A stretch of DNA of 64,000 bases from NCBI GenBank assembly GCA_016758905.1, contig JAEPQZ010000019.1:397462-461461 (forward strand). Reading direction: 5' to 3'. Every line of letters begins with the position of its first letter. Positions within the stretch are counted from its first letter, which is position 1. This DNA is from Umbelopsis isabellina. Taxonomy: Eukaryota > Mucoromycota > Umbelopsidomycetes > Umbelopsidales > Umbelopsidaceae. The notes beneath the pieces were generated by a model. That model saw only the letters and a program-made list of their open reading frames with translations, had not been told where the DNA came from and ran no database searches. The position numbers were made by a program, and so were the translations under genes. Of this stretch, positions 60,994 to 64,000 are shown in pieces.

Positions 60994-61166
60994 ATGGACA
61001 AATCCGAAATGGAAGCTATCGGTTTGGAAGCCTTCAAAAATTCTTCTAGCAATAGCCAGCTATTCCTAAATCATCACAAAATGCTTCGGCGGTAGAGCGT
61101 CAGAAAGTTTTACGTTCTCCTTATCGTGGAGCCCAGCGTCTCTTCAATAATGGAAGAAAAGACTAA
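60994..61166 (+). pseudogene. Possible broken small ORF (frame change)
   Basis: A promoter-like TATA stretch and a start codon (MDKSEMEAIGLEAF) open a 33-codon frame that ends at TAG 61093-61095. In another frame, from about 61050, open coding-like sequence continues to TAA 61164-61166, with a basic end (RGAQRLFNNGRKD). A one- or two-base length change, or an unrecognised intron, would link the two parts. I do not recognise any family. A chance arrangement is quite possible. Confidence 0.3.
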
Positions 61167-62507
61167 AAATTTGACTACATCATATTGGCGAATACATTCG
61201 ATTGTCCCTAAATAAACGCTATAGATATGAACACGGAAACGGCTATTCTGTTAGCTATGCGACCTTTTTACGCCTTTCCGATTTGCAAAAATGAGTTCTC
61301 TCTGACTCCTCTATTACAAATTCGGGTGACATTCTGTTAACAATAAATGTATTCGAGGAAAATTGTAAGTATTCCAAATATTGGAACAGTTCTTATCAAA
61401 CGCAATGCTCACTTCCCTACGAAATGTCCGTTTTCCGCTTTTTGTGCTCTGAAGAACATTCTCTCGGCAAAAATCATCAACAAGACAACCTTTGGTAAAA
61501 CTTTTTCAGAGTGCCGCAAATCTTCTAATGGTCAACACCAGTGCCACATGACTACGTAACATTGTCCAAAATTGGTATACATTCACTTCGGTCTAAACGG
61601 TCTCAACGGTTTGATGCTTGGCTTCAGTATTGCTCTAGCTAGATGAGTTTCCCCTTGAGGATGTCACATTTATGGGCAATTGATCTTTAGTGAAAATCTA
61701 TGTTAATCACTAACGAAGACAATGACTAGAATCTCAAAACATCACAGGGTGAATTCCTAGGCTATACAAATACAAAGCTTTACGGTTGAGCAGAAAATGT
61801 TGGCTAATGATCAACGATCCCATGAACTGCACTAAAACGGTCGATTTTTAAATTATGAGACTGTGATCGCCGACATCTTACCGTTTGCATTCCTTTGCAT
61901 CTAAACCGAGAGTCATCATATGGCAGTCAATTTTCAATTTTGCTTAGAAAAACATCCTCATGTTGGCAGGACCGACTATTGTTTGCTCTCATATACTTTG
62001 ATATACGTATCACCAGAATACTTATCCACTTGCAAAACCTGGAATAAATGAGGCAAATACATGAACACTAAATCATATCCATCATTATATCCTACAAAGT
62101 AGCTCAATGTTATAAAAAAAAAACCATTGATATATTACGAATTTGACCAATGCCTTCTACCTATTTCAACTTGCAGCATATAAAAATAATGATCACTGTA
62201 CGATGATGATTTGCTGCATATTGACATTAGCCGAATAGAACCGTAAATCGCAAAGACGAAACAGAAACGACAATTATCAAAACCAAATAGATTGTACTTA
62301 CCAAAACAGTAATATAGTCGGACAATTGGAAAATCAATATAAATAGTACACCATCATTACGAAAAAAAATAAAAAAAAAATAGGTTACCAGAGCACTCGC
62401 CAGAACAAAACTTCCAAGCAACTCAAACGGTAAGAAACTTTTATAGTAACATGTATCGGTTGTCTTAATCTACTGAATTAATGTACTTTAACATAGAATC
62501 TTAAGCA
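61167..62507. other. AT-rich subtelomeric DNA, no supported gene
   Basis: About 1.3 kb with no protein-like frame of useful length (a 70-codon plus-strand frame at 61347-61559 has no recognised content). No transposon ends were recognised. Confidence 0.45.
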
Positions 62508-62765
62508 ATGGCAAAAATTGTCTACTTTATTACCTTACTGATGCTGGTTGCCATGGTGACTGCCATTTGTATTGAGCCGGTGTTTATCAATGACAAAAGG
62601 TGTAGTACAGCCGACGATTGCATAAAATCTTGTCCTGAAGGTACAACACATGCTACATGTGCTAAATTCAGTGGCAACCTCAATTCGTACTGCTGTTGTA
62701 TGACCAAAGATAGTAACAGATGCTGTGCTCACTATGGCAGCTATTACTCATGTTTCCCTAAATAA
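62508..62765 (+). CDS. Small secreted cysteine-rich protein, 85 aa
   Basis: I do not recognise this protein. The first about 20 residues (MAKIVYFITLLMLVAMVTAI) form a strong signal peptide. The mature part is about 65 residues with 11 cysteines, including a CCC and a CC run, in the order C...C....C...C...C...CCC...CC...C. This density suggests a disulfide-stabilised secreted peptide (defensin-like or effector-like fold), but no family signature was matched. It is the last coding-like gene before the telomere, about 1.1 kb from the perfect repeat array. Confidence 0.7.
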   Translation: MAKIVYFITLLMLVAMVTAICIEPVFINDKRCSTADDCIKSCPEGTTHATCAKFSGNLNSYCCCMTKDSNRCCAHYGSYYSCFPK

Positions 62766-63064
62766 TCCTAAACAATAAAAGAACAGCGCGTCAAGTTATA
62801 CCCTTATTAAAGGGTATAGTAAAAGTATAAAGACATTTTGACGTAAAGTTTAAACGTCTTCTTAATACTATTTGTAAGGCATAGGCCGCTATATACAAAA
62901 AAGTGTTCAGATGTCGCGAAATAAAGCAGGAGAATTGTCCATAGCAGTGACACACAAGCAAGTGCTGCAGCGACCTTTTGAATAAAAAAAATATTACAAT
63001 TTTGGGTATACGTATATTTACGGAGAAAACGTGAATACAAGAAATGATCCAGAGACAGGAGTTA
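62766..63064. other. AT-rich spacer before the degenerate telomere block
   Basis: Short AT-rich stretch with no recognised feature. It contains a near-perfect small inverted repeat (ACCCTTATTAAAGGGT) at about 62800-62815, which could be a terminator or a processing site, or chance. Confidence 0.4.
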
Positions 63065-63860
63065 GTGTTTAGAATAAAGGATATAAAATTAGAATTTAAA
63101 ATTTAGGATTTAGAATATAGGATATAGAATTTAAGATATAAGATTAAGACTATAGAACTGAGGCTTCAGGCTTTATAGTTCAGCCACTAGGGTTAATATT
63201 TACAGTATACCATATAACAGATAAGCGTTAGAGCTTATCAGATAGGCTTTAGAATTGAGAATTTATCAGTTAAGGTTTAAGCTTTAGGATTTAGGGAATT
63301 TGACTTTAAAATTCAGGATATAGACTTTACAATATAGCCTTTAAGAGTTAAGGATTCAAGACTTAGGGTTAAAGATTAAGGGAAGTCAGGCTTTAGAATA
63401 CAGATGTTTAGGATTTAGGCTTTACACTATAAGATCTAGAATTTAGGACTTAGAATTGAGGCTATGGGATATAAGATTTAGGGGTGAAAATTCAAGGTTC
63501 ACGGTATAATATTTAAGATATACAATTTAGAACTGAAACATTAAAAATTTAGGATTTGGGCATTTACGAGAGAGCATTTAGACGATAGGATTTAGGAATT
63601 AGGCTTCAGGAATTAAATTAGGCTTTAAGATTTCAAATTAGGATTTAGGGTTCAGGATGGAGAATATAGGCTTTAGGATATAGCATTTAAGACTTAAGCT
63701 TTAGGGTCTAGAATCTAGATTATAGGGTTCAGGAGATATAACCAAAGATTAACACTATCCAATATAAGCTCTAGGATATAGGATTAGGATATATATATAT
63801 ATATATATAGTTTAGGATTCAGGGTTAAAATAGAAGATTAAAAGGTAGGCTATATAATTC
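63065..63860 (+). repeat. Degenerate telomere-like block in 7-nt phase
   Basis: About 800 bp of heavily substituted TTTAGGG-like units. Read from about 63100, successive 7-mers are TTTAGGA, TTTAGAA, TATAGGA, TATAGAA, TTTAAGA and so on. The TTxAG core keeps recurring at 7-nt spacing through most of the block with only a few 1-3 nt slips. An (AT)n run lies at about 63790-63809. The block directly adjoins the perfect array. Confidence 0.9.
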
Positions 63861-64000
63861 AGGGTTTAGGGTTTAGGGTTTAGGGTTTAGGGTTTAGGGT
63901 TTAGGGTTTAGGGTTTAGGGTTTAGGGTTTAGGGTTTAGGGTTTAGGGTTTAGGGTTTAGGGTTTAGGGTTTAGGGTTTAGGGTTTAGGGTTTAGGGTTT
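63861..64000 (+). repeat. Perfect telomere array (TTTAGGG)20
   Basis: Exactly 140 bases of uninterrupted 7-nt units. The G-rich strand runs 5'->3' toward base 64000, which is the orientation of a chromosome right end. The unit is the plant-type heptamer, not the TTAGGG hexamer most common in studied fungi. Confidence 0.98.

Noticed and set aside
61347-61559. 70-codon plus-strand frame in the subtelomere
   Set aside because: No recognised content, weak start context, and AT-rich surroundings where chance frames are common.

Overview
The window is the end of a fungal chromosome. The organism is most likely a Mucoromycota, probably Mucorales-like. The evidence is many short GT-AG introns (about 50-120 nt), a GPI-type chitin deacetylase together with a modular GH18 chitinase (chitosan-rich wall chemistry typical of this group), a gamma-SNAP and a MINDY deubiquitinase (both patchy in Dikarya but expected in early-diverging fungi), and moderate AT-richness. 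The right edge is a perfect array of twenty TTTAGGG units running 5'->3' outward, so base 64000 faces the physical chromosome end. No bacterial or viral genes were seen.

Layout. From 1 to about 59.2 kb the DNA is gene-dense, with about 28 recognisable multi-exon genes on both strands. In order they are: an edge-truncated membrane protein; Golgi apyrase (YND1-like); an EamA/SLC35F-type transporter; GH18 chitinase; two unrecognised proteins, one of which gains a C-terminal membrane anchor only after splicing; a Sec7-PH ARF-GEF; ribosomal protein eL37; eIF2-alpha; a MAP kinase kinase; a G-protein alpha subunit; an HSF-type transcription factor; MINDY deubiquitinase; YOP1; chitin deacetylase; gamma-SNAP; ALG14; serine palmitoyltransferase LCB2; an ERGIC-53/EMP47-like lectin; a CHY-RING E3 ligase; NMA111 protease; an OSH3-type oxysterol-binding protein; a BORCS5-like protein; PHO88; THOC3; a tetraspan membrane protein; and an Mso1-like exocytosis protein.

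From about 59.5 kb to the end, recognisable housekeeping genes stop. This last 4.5 kb holds two small secreted cysteine-containing proteins, one possible broken small gene and AT-rich DNA. It ends in about 0.8 kb of degenerate telomere-like sequence that keeps a 7-nt phase, followed by the perfect telomere array.

Functional themes. Many genes concern the secretory pathway and membranes: ARF-GEF, gamma-SNAP, the ERGIC-53-like lectin, YOP1, PHO88, OSH3, Mso1-like, ALG14, LCB2 and Golgi apyrase. Others concern the chitin/chitosan wall (chitinase, chitin deacetylase) or signalling (G-alpha, MAPKK, HSF). They are neighbours, not an operon. Exon structures were read by hand from splice consensus and reading-frame continuity. 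Where I give a protein length, the exon lengths were summed and checked to be a multiple of three.
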